Assembly (NCBI GenBank): GCA_025057115.1
Contig: JANWWZ010000001.1
Span: 248,001-312,000 of the forward strand
Source of the DNA: Bernardetiaceae bacterium
Lineage (GTDB): Bacteria > Bacteroidota > Bacteroidia > Cytophagales > Thermoflexibacteraceae
DNA length: 64,000 nt
Direction of reading: 5' to 3'
This document shows, piece after piece, positions 19,625 to 26,991 of the stretch. Both the position numbers and the translations under genes were made by a program. The notes below the pieces were generated by a model. The model was given only the letters and a program-made list of their open reading frames with translations. It ran no database searches and was not told where the DNA came from. Every line of letters begins with the position of its first letter. The first letter of the stretch is position 1.

Positions 19625-19632
19625 TCTTCATT

Positions 19633-19655
19633 GCTGGTAGGGAGATCCTACCAGC
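19633..19655 (+). promoter_or_regulatory. Intercistronic hairpin after susD
   Basis: A perfect 9-bp stem GCTGGTAGG (19633-19641) / CCTACCAGC (19647-19655) with a five-base loop. No T-run follows, so it may stabilise the mRNA 3' end or partly attenuate transcription instead of fully terminating. Confidence 0.6.
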
Positions 19656-19679
19656 TCTCTAAATCAAAAAACTCATTCA

Positions 19680-20150
19680 ATGCCTATGAAGAAAACATTT
19701 AGCTTATTGTTTACGGTAGTTATTGCATGTATCACGTCTTCTTGCTTTGAAGACAACCGCGTAATTTGGCAAGGCGCAGTATTGGAGTTTGACCAAGCAG
19801 TTACACTTACGCCCGCAGTAGGAGTTAACTACCCTATCATTACCACTACGCGTGGTGCTACGATTCGCGCTCGCATCAACTTAGTAGGTGCACAACGCCC
19901 TAACGACGAAGTAATTACAGTAGCAGTAGATCCTGTGAGCACTGGTCGGGAAGGAGTGCATTTCACCATGCGCAATGGCGGGCGCGTTACCATTCCAGCC
20001 AATAGCAGCTTTGGCTTCTTGGAAGTAGATGTACTCAATCCCCCGCCCGCCCCAGGCACTAGCGTAATATTCGTGTTTAACATTCAAGGCAACGAAAACC
20101 TTAAACCTAGCGAAAACTATCGCCGTCTTGGCTTCCGCTTGAACTTGTAG
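19680..20150 (+). CDS. Small lipoprotein of the SusCD unit
   Basis: A 156-residue lipoprotein with signal MPMKKTFSLLFTVVIACITSSC. A second in-frame ATG two codons on (19686) is an equally good start. The mature part is a single beta-rich domain with a Calx-beta/DUF4843-like pattern: EVITVAVDPVSTGREGVHF, then RVTIPANSSFGFLEVDVLNP. Such lipoproteins are often encoded directly after susCD and are thought to be accessory surface proteins; binding of the imported ligand is an inference. The gene lies 55 bases after susD and is followed by a strong terminator, so it closes the unit. Confidence 0.82.
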   Translation: MPMKKTFSLLFTVVIACITSSCFEDNRVIWQGAVLEFDQAVTLTPAVGVNYPIITTTRGATIRARINLVGAQRPNDEVITVAVDPVSTGREGVHFTMRNGGRVTIPANSSFGFLEVDVLNPPPAPGTSVIFVFNIQGNENLKPSENYRRLGFRLNL

Positions 20151-20167
20151 TTCCTTAAAGGAAAAAA

Positions 20168-20207
20168 ACAATCCCCTGAGGTTTTTGCTTCAGGGGATTA
20201 TTTTTTG
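20168..20207. terminator. Strong bidirectional terminator
   Basis: A perfect 10-bp stem AATCCCCTGA (20170-20179) / TCAGGGGATT (20190-20199) is followed by ATTTTTT and preceded by a run of A. It serves both the susCD unit and the convergent uspA-like gene. Confidence 0.92.
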
Positions 20208-20223
20208 TCGCCCCACTGTTTAC

Positions 20224-21078
20224 TTACTTTTTAAATACCAGCAGCGGAATGATAGCTCTCATGGCTATTTCTTGGCTAATGCTTGGGTTAAAAATCTTTT
20301 CAAACCAGGTGCGTTCGTGGGCAAACATGGCCAGTAAAGAAGGTCGATGCTCTTTTACATACTGCTCGATGCCTTCGCTGATATCGTTAGCTTGTTCGGT
20401 TTGAATAAAAAGAATGTCAATTTTATCGTAGTCGAAATGTTTTTTTAATTGTTGCAGAACTTTTTCTTTATCAAACTTGCTTACATCTATTAGCGGAGGA
20501 TCAACGGGGTAAACGTGGAAAATTTCTACAGTAGCATTAAAAGGACGCGCAAAGTCGATAATTTTTCCTAATTCTTCACTCAAGTCAGTTAAATCAGAAG
20601 CATAGCCAATTTTTTCAACAGCTTGCGTAGGAACATTATAGGGCACTACTGCCAATAGTGGAATATCTACACGAGTAACTAAATTAGCCGTGTTGCTACC
20701 AAAAAATACTTTTTTGAGTCCGCTGGCGCCTTGCGTGCCCATTACAATCATATCTGCCTTGTGTTCTTGAATGGCTAGATGAACCATGTCTTTGAAAGCT
20801 CCATATTTGACATCTAAAGAGTAACTACCTTCTGTGGGGGTAACACCAGCGTCGGCATAGGCTTGCGCTACATTTTTGCGCAATTCTTCCATATTTTCCT
20901 CTATGTCATTTTTGACAAGTTCGTGATAAAGATGTACTGGGGCAGTTTCGGGGATAATAGTGTCAGTGGCTCTAAAGAACACCAAATGGCTTTTGAGCAA
21001 CTGGGCAAGATGGATGGCGTATTCCATTGCCTTAAGTGCATTTTCAGAAAAGTCAGTGGGGACAAGAATGATTTTCAT
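20224..21078 (-). CDS. Tandem-domain universal stress protein
   Basis: A 284-residue cytoplasmic protein made of two UspA domains (about 1-140 and 145-284). The first begins MKIILVPTDFSENALKAMEY and carries the nucleotide-binding-type block MGTQGASGLKKVFFGSNTA. The second begins EKIGYASDLTDLSEELGKII and ends SISQEIAMRAIIPLLVFKK, without a clean GxxG-S/T loop, so it is probably non-binding. Universal stress proteins help survival under starvation and respiratory stress. It is a single gene, convergent with the SusCD unit across a bidirectional terminator. Confidence 0.93.
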   Translation of the reverse strand: MKIILVPTDFSENALKAMEYAIHLAQLLKSHLVFFRATDTIIPETAPVHLYHELVKNDIEENMEELRKNVAQAYADAGVTPTEGSYSLDVKYGAFKDMVHLAIQEHKADMIVMGTQGASGLKKVFFGSNTANLVTRVDIPLLAVVPYNVPTQAVEKIGYASDLTDLSEELGKIIDFARPFNATVEIFHVYPVDPPLIDVSKFDKEKVLQQLKKHFDYDKIDILFIQTEQANDISEGIEQYVKEHRPSLLAMFAHERTWFEKIFNPSISQEIAMRAIIPLLVFKK

Positions 21079-21165
21079 AGTGCCTTACGCATTGTAACAC
21101 CGAGCAATATAGCAGATGTTCATTACAGGTGCAAATAATGTAATATTTTAGATGAAAGAAACGTT

Positions 21166-21762
21166 TCAATCAGACAAAATGAGCACTAATAAACTTCGAG
21201 CCCCATGAGCACCTACTACTAAAGATTGCTCAATATCAGCAGTGCGAGAAGGACCTGAAATAAACACGCCAAAACCTGAATGCACTGTACCAAGATACTC
21301 ATATGCAAGATGCATATTGGCGACAATTTTCTCAATGGGAAGCAAGATTACTAAATGCTGAGTAATAAACGGTAATGCGCGAACTGCTATTTGTTCTTCA
21401 CCGAGCCATATGGCACCATTTTCAGCAACTCCCAAAACGCCTTCTAGCACAGCTACTTCCACATCAGCCAGTTCTGTGGGGTGCTGTATGTGCTCTATAG
21501 AAACATTTCCTTGCACATAAGAACAACGGCTACATATCTTAGCATTTGGGTAGTGCGTTTGGATAATTTTTTCAACAAGCTGGGCAGGTACAATTTGAGC
21601 CGTAGCATTCACGCGCTGAAGTACTTCCATGAACATTTTAGTTAGTGCTACCCTGTCAGTAGGCACTTCAAACTTGGGGATAGAGGGCAGCGGAGTTGGT
21701 TCTGGCTTATTTCTTTTAATGGCGCTTAGTATAGATTGGCGGCTTGTGTTCTGGTTACTCAT
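21166..21762 (-). CDS. LUD-domain protein (LutC/YkgG family)
   Basis: A 198-residue protein with the LUD fold: SIEHIQHPTELADVEVAVLE, then GVAENGAIWLGEEQIAVRAL and FGVFISGPSRTADIEQSLVVGAHGARSL. LutC is one subunit of the iron-sulfur lactate-utilisation complex LutABC, but lutA and lutB are not in this window, so a role in lactate oxidation is only possible. The start at 21762 (MSNQNTSRQSIL) is preferred to an ATG at 21816, which would place an 18-residue Cys-rich stretch running into the upstream terminator hairpin. Confidence 0.85.
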   Translation of the reverse strand: MSNQNTSRQSILSAIKRNKPEPTPLPSIPKFEVPTDRVALTKMFMEVLQRVNATAQIVPAQLVEKIIQTHYPNAKICSRCSYVQGNVSIEHIQHPTELADVEVAVLEGVLGVAENGAIWLGEEQIAVRALPFITQHLVILLPIEKIVANMHLAYEYLGTVHSGFGVFISGPSRTADIEQSLVVGAHGARSLLVLILSD

Positions 21763-21794
21763 ATGACTGATTTTTAGACAAGTGCAGCAATATA

Positions 21795-21832
21795 AAACAA
21801 AACACCCGCGCTGCAAAATGCAGCGGGGTGTT
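21795..21832 (-). terminator. Terminator of the nusB-ytxH unit
   Basis: AACACCC-g-CGCTGC (21801-21814) pairs with GCAGCGGGGTGTT (21820-21832), 13 bp with one bulge and loop AAAAT. Read on the minus strand it is followed by TTTGTTTTAT. It ends transcription arriving from ytxH and lies just upstream of the LUD gene. Confidence 0.85.
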
Positions 21833-21913
21833 CGAGCATAAACCTATTAAAACAACTTAAAACCTTCTACCTAAGAAACAATGCATCTAACAGATTAGTT
21901 GCATCAACAAATG

Positions 21914-22210
21914 TTATTTTTGCTTAATACGCGTTTCGAGGTCAGTTAGATCGCTGTAAATTTTTTCAGCTTGTTTGACGATATCCCCCACTACGCGCTG
22001 CCCATCAGCTTTGGCTTTATTAACTGGTTCTTCTTCCTTTTGGCTTAATTTGTCTATTAATTCTTTAAGCACGTCTAAATATTTTTCCAATTGATAACTT
22101 AATTTATCTCGTGTGCTAGTACCCTTGTCGGGAGCGAATAACACTCCTAGCGCTATTCCTGTAGCGGCGCCGGCTATAAAGCCTAGTAGTGCACTTGTGG
22201 ATTTGTTCAT
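21914..22210 (-). CDS. YtxH-domain small membrane protein
   Basis: A 98-residue protein with one glycine-rich N-terminal membrane helix (ALLGFIAGAATGIALGVLFAPDKGTSTRDKL), the YtxH signature, followed by an amphipathic helical tail with many K, E and D. YtxH proteins are linked to general stress in other bacteria, but their biochemical role is not known. It sits 53 bases downstream of nusB on the same strand and is followed by a strong terminator. Confidence 0.85.
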   Translation of the reverse strand: MNKSTSALLGFIAGAATGIALGVLFAPDKGTSTRDKLSYQLEKYLDVLKELIDKLSQKEEEPVNKAKADGQRVVGDIVKQAEKIYSDLTDLETRIKQK

Positions 22211-22263
22211 AAAGTTGTCAGTGTTAATAAATCCCTTGCTAATTTATATACGAAAAATGCAAT

Positions 22264-23439
22264 CTATTTGTTGTCGATAAGTCCTCTTCCGCTTTTTTTT
22301 ATTTTTCCCATCTGTTGTAAGTCATTAGCGATGGTATGCAACAAACCATTGACAAAAAAATAGCTTTTGGGAGTGCTGTATTTTTTGGAAATTTCAATAA
22401 ACTCATTAATAGTAACCTTGATGGGAATGTTGGGAAAGTGCATCATTTCGCTAATAGCCAAATTTAATATGACTTTGTCTAACAAAGTGATGCGGTCTAT
22501 ATCCCAATTTTGGGTGCGTTGGGCAATGATCTCTTGAGCAAATTGCATTTCTTCCACGCCTTTGGCGAATAGTTCAAGCATAAACACTTTGTCTTCTTCC
22601 CAATGAGGAGAAAGCTCTTGTAGCGGTACTTCTTCTTCTGGGCTACTTTGGGCAATTTGCTTAAGGGTTTTGATGGTCATTTTTTTTACAATGGATTGGT
22701 TATCCGCCCAGCATATATCTCCCTCTTCAAAGTAAGAAACTACCTCTTCATTGGCAAGCATGAACAATTTAACAATTTTAATAACCACATCGAGCTCTTC
22801 TTCTGCACTTGCCTGAGGAAGTTGACAATACTGCTGGTAGAACTCTTCTTTGAGAAGAAGTTTATACCACTTGCGCACCAGATCGCTGTTCCAACTAATA
22901 TTTTTGCGCAATGCTTCTTCTTTCAAAGTACGGTGGGCAGCTAATTGGAGCAAGATAGGGTTTTTTGACAACTTAAAATGATACTCGATAATAACAGAGG
23001 TGGTAAAACGGCGATTGAGTTTTTCCTGATAGTCTTTTTTAGCTTGCTGGCTAAATTCAACCAAAAGCAACAAGAAACGCAGGTAATATTCAAAGATTTT
23101 TTCGGTTTCTCTCAAGAGAGCACGTTTGAGATAATCATAGTCCTGCTTCAAAGACTGGTGGTAGAACTCAATGGCTTGAAGCGCTGATTGTTGCACTTTG
23201 GCTTCTACCGGGCGGTCTAATCTAAGGGTTTTAGTCTGGTACTGCTCCTTGAAAAGAGCTTGAGCTTCTTGCTTACCTCGTGCCAATTGAACAGGGTCTT
23301 GTACTTCCATCGAATTCAGGTCTGGAAGAAAGTCAGTAGCAATTTTATCTAAAGCAAGTTCGTAGTCTGATTGTAAGCACTGCAGGTAAGCGTAGAAGTT
23401 TTGAACAACTTTTGCACGAAGCAACCTTCGGGTAAGCAT
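22264..23439 (-). CDS. nusB: Transcription antitermination factor NusB, long Bacteroidota form
   Basis: A 391-residue protein whose last 130 residues are a NusB domain: DRITLLDKVILNLAISEMMHF, then IPIKVTINEFIEISKKYSTPKSYFFVNGLL. NusB binds boxA RNA with NusE and promotes rRNA antitermination. The first 260 residues form a helical extension found in Bacteroidota NusB and absent from the 140-residue E. coli protein. The start MLTRRLLRAKVVQ at 23439 matches the usual Bacteroidota beginning; another ATG lies at 23457. A -7 promoter element TAAATTTG (minus strand, 23482-23475) would give a leader of about 30 bases to 23439 but only about 11 to 23457, which supports the inner start. Confidence 0.92.
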   Translation of the reverse strand: MLTRRLLRAKVVQNFYAYLQCLQSDYELALDKIATDFLPDLNSMEVQDPVQLARGKQEAQALFKEQYQTKTLRLDRPVEAKVQQSALQAIEFYHQSLKQDYDYLKRALLRETEKIFEYYLRFLLLLVEFSQQAKKDYQEKLNRRFTTSVIIEYHFKLSKNPILLQLAAHRTLKEEALRKNISWNSDLVRKWYKLLLKEEFYQQYCQLPQASAEEELDVVIKIVKLFMLANEEVVSYFEEGDICWADNQSIVKKMTIKTLKQIAQSSPEEEVPLQELSPHWEEDKVFMLELFAKGVEEMQFAQEIIAQRTQNWDIDRITLLDKVILNLAISEMMHFPNIPIKVTINEFIEISKKYSTPKSYFFVNGLLHTIANDLQQMGKIKKSGRGLIDNK

Positions 23440-23502
23440 AAAATTAGACCGCTTCAAGTAGAGAAAAAGCGGCGCAAATTTACCCCAAAAAATGCTAAGC
23501 CT

Positions 23503-23952
23503 TCACGAAGAGGCCCATAACTTTGCATCTTCAAGGGTGTCGAATACTTTTATTTCATACTTGGCATGATAGTTATCCATCAAAAAAAGTTCTAAAGAAA
23601 TGTTAGAAAAAAGGTCGTTGGCAGTAACAATAGCCATTTTTTTTAACCCCGCTTTGTTCATTTGAGGGGTCCACTCTGCAATTAGCCAGTCTATGATTTC
23701 ATTCCAAGGTCCTACGATGTTAGAATGATCTGCTATTAAAGAGGAGAAACCGTATTGCTTGACCAATTCTATAATTTTGTTGTATCCAGTGTTTAGTTCG
23801 TCCATCAATAAAAAACCTCGCCACTTGTAGTACAACTGCCGCCTATGCACGTCGAGCTCAAAGCACATATATACATACCCACCTTCATTTTTCAGCTCCA
23901 GAAACGAATCGCTATCGGAGGGGAGAGAGAGTAGTGTCCGATCCATTGGCAT
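23503..23952 (-). CDS. Small cytoplasmic protein, SpoIIAA/STAS-like fold suspected
   Basis: A 149-residue protein with no signal peptide or membrane helix. The order of predicted elements (beta hairpin VYMCFELDVHRRQLYYKWRG, helix LNTGYNKIIELVKQYG, strand SSLIADHSNI, helix, strand LKKMAIVTAND, short C-terminal helix FDTLEDAKLW) resembles the SpoIIAA-like/STAS-like proteins common in Cytophagales. I cannot name a family. It is oriented like nusB, but about 63 bases and a probable nusB promoter separate them. An in-frame ATG two codons downstream (23946) is an alternative start. Confidence 0.7.
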   Translation of the reverse strand: MPMDRTLLSLPSDSDSFLELKNEGGYVYMCFELDVHRRQLYYKWRGFLLMDELNTGYNKIIELVKQYGFSSLIADHSNIVGPWNEIIDWLIAEWTPQMNKAGLKKMAIVTANDLFSNISLELFLMDNYHAKYEIKVFDTLEDAKLWASS

Positions 23953-24004
23953 TAGTTAAAAAATCAGCACAAATAACGCAATTACCCGATGAATTCACAA
24001 ACCA

Positions 24005-25639
24005 TTATTGAAAAACCTCTGTAAAGCGAAAATTAAGACCATCAAATAGCCCTAAATCACTCATTTTTAAAGTAGGAATTACCAGTAAAGCCATAAAACT
24101 CAAGGTCATAAAAGGTGCTTGCAGGCTTGTGCCTAGTTGCTTGGCAAAAAGATCGATTTCCTGATAGGCATGGGCTACTGCCAAAGCATCATCGGCAGAC
24201 ATAAGACCTGCTACGGGCAAAGGCAATATTTTTTGTTCAGTAGAAGAGCAAGCCGCTATTCCTCCTTGATGTGCAATCACTGCATTAATGGCTTGGCATA
24301 ATAGTTCATCGCTTGTTCCTACAGCTACGATATTGTGCGAGTCGTGAGCCACAGAAGAAGCCAGTGCACCTTTGCTAATACCAAAACCTTGCACAAAACC
24401 TATAGCTGGCAAGGCAGGTCGATAGCGATTTACAACTACTATTTTTAGCAAATCCTTCTGTGGATCGGCTACGGCTAACCCATCAACAATAGTGGCATCA
24501 AGAATGGCTTTCTGAGTAATTAAGCTACCATCTATGGCAACAATAGCCTGAACTTTATTCGAAAGGGCTTTGAGTTGAAGCATCTCAGGTGTAAGAGGAC
24601 AAGCCGCAAAGCGGTTAATAATTTTTGCCGATGGAGCTCTTATCAATGATCGTCCATTTTCTGCCACCAATGTGCCGTTAATCCATGTTTGCAGTACTTT
24701 GAAACTTTGTAAGTTTTCTACTAAAATAAAGTCTGCAGGATCGCCTTGTCGGAGTTGTCCCACTTGCAAGCCGTAGTGCTGGATGGGATTTAAGCAAGCC
24801 GCTTGAAGTACTTTGAACACGTCAATGCCTTTGGCTACACAGCGAGCAACTAACTGGTTAATATGACCTTCTAATAAACTATCGGGGTGTTTGTCATCAG
24901 AACAAAACATAACATGTTGCCAATGTGATTCAAGCAAGGGGGCAAGGGTATCCAAGTTTTTTGCTGCGCTGCCTTCTCTGATTATGATTTTCATGCCTGC
25001 TGCTAGTTTGTCTAAAGCTTCTTGTAGGGAAACGCATTCATGGTCGGTAGTGATGCCAGCAGCGGCATAGCGACGCGCTTGCTCTCCTTGTAAACCAGGA
25101 GCGTGGCCGTCAATGGGTTTGCCTAATTGTCTTGCAAGGCGAATTTTTGCCATTACTTCTTCTTCCCCTGCCAATACACCAGGATAATTCATCATCTCGG
25201 CAAGGTATTTGAGACGGTCTATTGTAAAAAGTGCTTGTATATGCTCAAGGTGGAGGCTATCGCCAGCAGTTTCAAAACCAGTAGCAGGCACGCAAGAAGG
25301 AACGCCAAAGTAGAATTTAAAAGGCACTGTAGCACCGTTTTCAATCATGTATCGAACTCCCTCTATTCCCATTACGTTAGCAATTTCGTGGGGGTCGGAA
25401 ACGGTAGCTACCGTTCCATGAACTGCGGCAAGGCGCGCAAACTGAGCAGGTACAAGCAAGGAACTTTCTATATGCACATGGGCATCTATAAAGCCAGGTA
25501 TGAGGAAGTGAGGGAAAGCACCCTGAACAGAGCGCACTGATGCAATTTTTCCTTCGCGGATGACTACTTCAGCAGGGAAAATTTGCCGCGCTGGAATAGC
25601 TACTACATTTGCACAAATGGCAATTGAATTCTTTTGCAT
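24005..25639 (-). CDS. ade: Adenine deaminase
   Basis: A 544-residue amidohydrolase that converts adenine to hypoxanthine in purine salvage. The metal-binding HxH is in GFIDAHVHIESS (His54, His56). Further adenine deaminase blocks are TVSDPHEIANVMGIEGVRYM, FKFYFGVPSCVPATGFE, MFCSDDKHPD and SVAHDSHNIVAVGTSDEL, the last in the C-terminal domain specific to this family. The length matches the family. The start codon abuts the start codon of a divergent lipoprotein gene: CATATG at 25637-25642 contains both. Each gene's promoter must therefore lie inside the other's coding region. Confidence 0.95.
   Translation of the reverse strand: MQKNSIAICANVVAIPARQIFPAEVVIREGKIASVRSVQGAFPHFLIPGFIDAHVHIESSLLVPAQFARLAAVHGTVATVSDPHEIANVMGIEGVRYMIENGATVPFKFYFGVPSCVPATGFETAGDSLHLEHIQALFTIDRLKYLAEMMNYPGVLAGEEEVMAKIRLARQLGKPIDGHAPGLQGEQARRYAAAGITTDHECVSLQEALDKLAAGMKIIIREGSAAKNLDTLAPLLESHWQHVMFCSDDKHPDSLLEGHINQLVARCVAKGIDVFKVLQAACLNPIQHYGLQVGQLRQGDPADFILVENLQSFKVLQTWINGTLVAENGRSLIRAPSAKIINRFAACPLTPEMLQLKALSNKVQAIVAIDGSLITQKAILDATIVDGLAVADPQKDLLKIVVVNRYRPALPAIGFVQGFGISKGALASSVAHDSHNIVAVGTSDELLCQAINAVIAHQGGIAACSSTEQKILPLPVAGLMSADDALAVAHAYQEIDLFAKQLGTSLQAPFMTLSFMALLVIPTLKMSDLGLFDGLNFRFTEVFQ
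25582..25611 (+). promoter_or_regulatory. Predicted promoter of the mini-lipoprotein genes, inside ade
   Basis: TTTG (25582-25585), an 18-base spacer and TACATTTG (25604-25611) fit the Bacteroidota consensus. The expected start is near 25618, about 22 bases before the first lipoprotein ATG. It lies within the antisense 5' end of ade. Confidence 0.6.
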
Positions 25640-25804
25640 ATGAGAAAAGCGATCTATTTATGTTTGTTTTCCTTATTGATAGGGGGGCTTAGCGCTTGTG
25701 TGCATGCTCCTCACACTGGATGGACGCCACGCAGGTCCAAGCCCATCAGAACTGGCAAACCAGTTGAACATGCTAAAACTAATAAACGAATTCGGATGTG
25801 GTGA
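25640..25804 (+). CDS. Tiny lipoprotein 1 (54 residues)
   Basis: An ATG at 25640 opens 54 codons ending TGA at 25802-25804. Residues 1-20, MRKAIYLCLFSLLIGGLSAC, are a textbook lipoprotein signal: a basic start, a hydrophobic core and lipobox LSAC. The mature peptide is only 35 residues, basic, and begins CVHAPHTGWTPRRSKPIRTG. The core HAPxTxWTP recurs in the next gene, so the two are paralogues. Its stop overlaps the next start (TGATG). It is divergent from ade with adjoining start codons. The function is unknown. The coding call rests on the perfect signal, the paralogue next door and the fitting promoter. Confidence 0.72.
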   Translation: MRKAIYLCLFSLLIGGLSACVHAPHTGWTPRRSKPIRTGKPVEHAKTNKRIRMW

Positions 25805-25956
25805 TGAAAAGGGGAAAAATTTTGCTTTTTAATTTGCTTGTTAAAGGGTTGATAGTAGTGGTATTGACGGGCATAGTAAGTTGCTATCATGCTCCACGCA
25901 CAGCATGGACTCCTCACAAGCCTAAACGCGTCAAGCCTGATGTTTTCCCGCGCTAG
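25804..25956 (+). CDS. Tiny lipoprotein 2 (50 residues), paralogue of lipoprotein 1
   Basis: An ATG at 25804 shares its A with the upstream TGA stop; 50 codons end TAG at 25954-25956. The signal peptide MKRGKILLFNLLVKGLIVVV leads to a lipobox-like IVSC with Cys27. The mature peptide of 24 residues begins CYHAPRTAWTPHKPKRVKPD and so repeats the HAPxTxWTP motif of lipoprotein 1, then becomes basic. The lipobox (GIVSC) is slightly less canonical than that of its neighbours. It overlaps the third gene by 17 bases in a different frame. The function is unknown. Confidence 0.7.
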   Translation: MKRGKILLFNLLVKGLIVVVLTGIVSCYHAPRTAWTPHKPKRVKPDVFPR

Positions 25957-26074
25957 AAAATGGGGATTGCTTTTATTACTGGTTGTAAGTATTGCAGGAG
26001 GATGTGCTTCAGGGAAGGGAGGTAGAAAACTGCGACGAGGCAAACCCATTCCATGCCCTATTAAAGATTGCTAA
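25940..26074 (+). CDS. Tiny lipoprotein 3 (44 residues) with CPxxxC tail
   Basis: The ATG at 25940 lies inside the end of lipoprotein 2; 44 codons end TAA at 26072-26074. MFSRARKWGLLLLLVVSIAGGC is a strong lipoprotein signal with lipobox AGGC at Cys22. The mature 23 residues are Gly/Lys/Arg-rich and end RRGKPIPCPIKDC, leaving two further cysteines near the C-terminus that could bind a metal or form a disulfide. An ATG at 25889 in the same frame would place 17 residues before the signal and is less likely. Its stop directly abuts the stop of the convergent SUMF1-like gene (TAA then TTA). The function is unknown. Confidence 0.72.
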   Translation: MFSRARKWGLLLLLVVSIAGGCASGKGGRKLRRGKPIPCPIKDC

Positions 26075-26926
26075 TTATTTGTGGGCGCTCATGGCTACGC
26101 GAAATCCAAAAAAAGGACCTGTATCTTGAGGCATATTGCTAATGCGAATGGCAATGCGGTTATCTCCTTCGTAGTTAATCCATGAACCGCTGCGCATGAC
26201 GCGCATGGAACCATTTTTAGGTCCTTGAGGGTCTTTATCAGGGCTTTTGGAGTAGTAGTCGCTGTCATACCAATCATTGACCCATTCCCAAGTGTTGCCG
26301 CTCATGTCGTACAAACCCAATTCGTTGGGAGCCTTCTCGCCAACGGGTTGGGCTCTTTTGTTGGAATTTTTGTCATACCACCCCACCTCATCCAGATTGT
26401 TAGAGCCAGCAAACTTGTATTTTTTAGTGTGTATGCCGCCGCGAGCTGCAAATTCCCATTCGGCTTCTGTAGGTAAGCGGTAAGGCTGTCCCGTCTTTTG
26501 GGCAAGCCATTGGCAGTATGCCTGGGCGTCAAACCAGCTTACATTGACAATGGGAGCGGTGTCTTGCCATCCCCATTTGGGAGTTTCAGGCATAGCGCGC
26601 CCTGTGTCCTTGCAAAACTCCCGATATTGTGCTACCGTAACTTCGTACTTGCCGATATAAAAACTGCTTACGGTAACCTTGTGAATAGGTTGCTCTTCTG
26701 GTTCACCGTCTTCACTGCCCATCAAGAAAGTTCCCCCCTCTACAAAAACCATCTCAGGAGGATTTTTGAGCAACCTGCTGATGTCTTTTTCCTGTTTGTT
26801 TTCTCTCTTGCGAGCTGAAGTGGCAACAATGACCTCGTTGTTGTGAGTACTTCCGACAGATCGCTGAGCATGTGCAGTTATCCCCAATACAGTAGAGGTA
26901 ATTAATGCAAACCAGTACTTCCTCAT
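26075..26926 (-). CDS. Exported SUMF1/formylglycine-enzyme-fold protein
   Basis: A 283-residue protein with signal peptide MRKYWFALITSTVLGITAHAQ (start 26926; an ATG at 27001 would overlap guaA and precede the signal by 25 residues). The mature part is one FGE-sulfatase domain: MVFVEGGTFLMGSEDGEPEE, IGKYEVTVAQYREFC, YRLPTEAEWEFAARGG, NELGLYDMSGNTWEWVNDWY, RSGSWINY and FGFRVAM. The cysteine pair used by true formylglycine-generating enzymes after the RGGSW motif is absent (YEGDNRIAIR instead), so sulfatase activation is unlikely. In Bacteroidota the fold also occurs in GldJ/GldK, but this protein has no lipobox. It is convergent with the mini-lipoproteins and divergent from guaA. Confidence 0.88.
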   Translation of the reverse strand: MRKYWFALITSTVLGITAHAQRSVGSTHNNEVIVATSARKRENKQEKDISRLLKNPPEMVFVEGGTFLMGSEDGEPEEQPIHKVTVSSFYIGKYEVTVAQYREFCKDTGRAMPETPKWGWQDTAPIVNVSWFDAQAYCQWLAQKTGQPYRLPTEAEWEFAARGGIHTKKYKFAGSNNLDEVGWYDKNSNKRAQPVGEKAPNELGLYDMSGNTWEWVNDWYDSDYYSKSPDKDPQGPKNGSMRVMRSGSWINYEGDNRIAIRISNMPQDTGPFFGFRVAMSAHK

Positions 26927-26991
26927 ACAAGCAGCTTTCGTTGTAGCAAAAGCAATAAGCATACCTAAACTAAAAGTACTACTTTTGAGCC

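Noticed and set aside
21763-21816. Longer N-terminus for the LUD protein
   Set aside because: The extra 18 residues are Cys-rich, unlike the family, and their codons run up to the terminator hairpin at 21801-21832.
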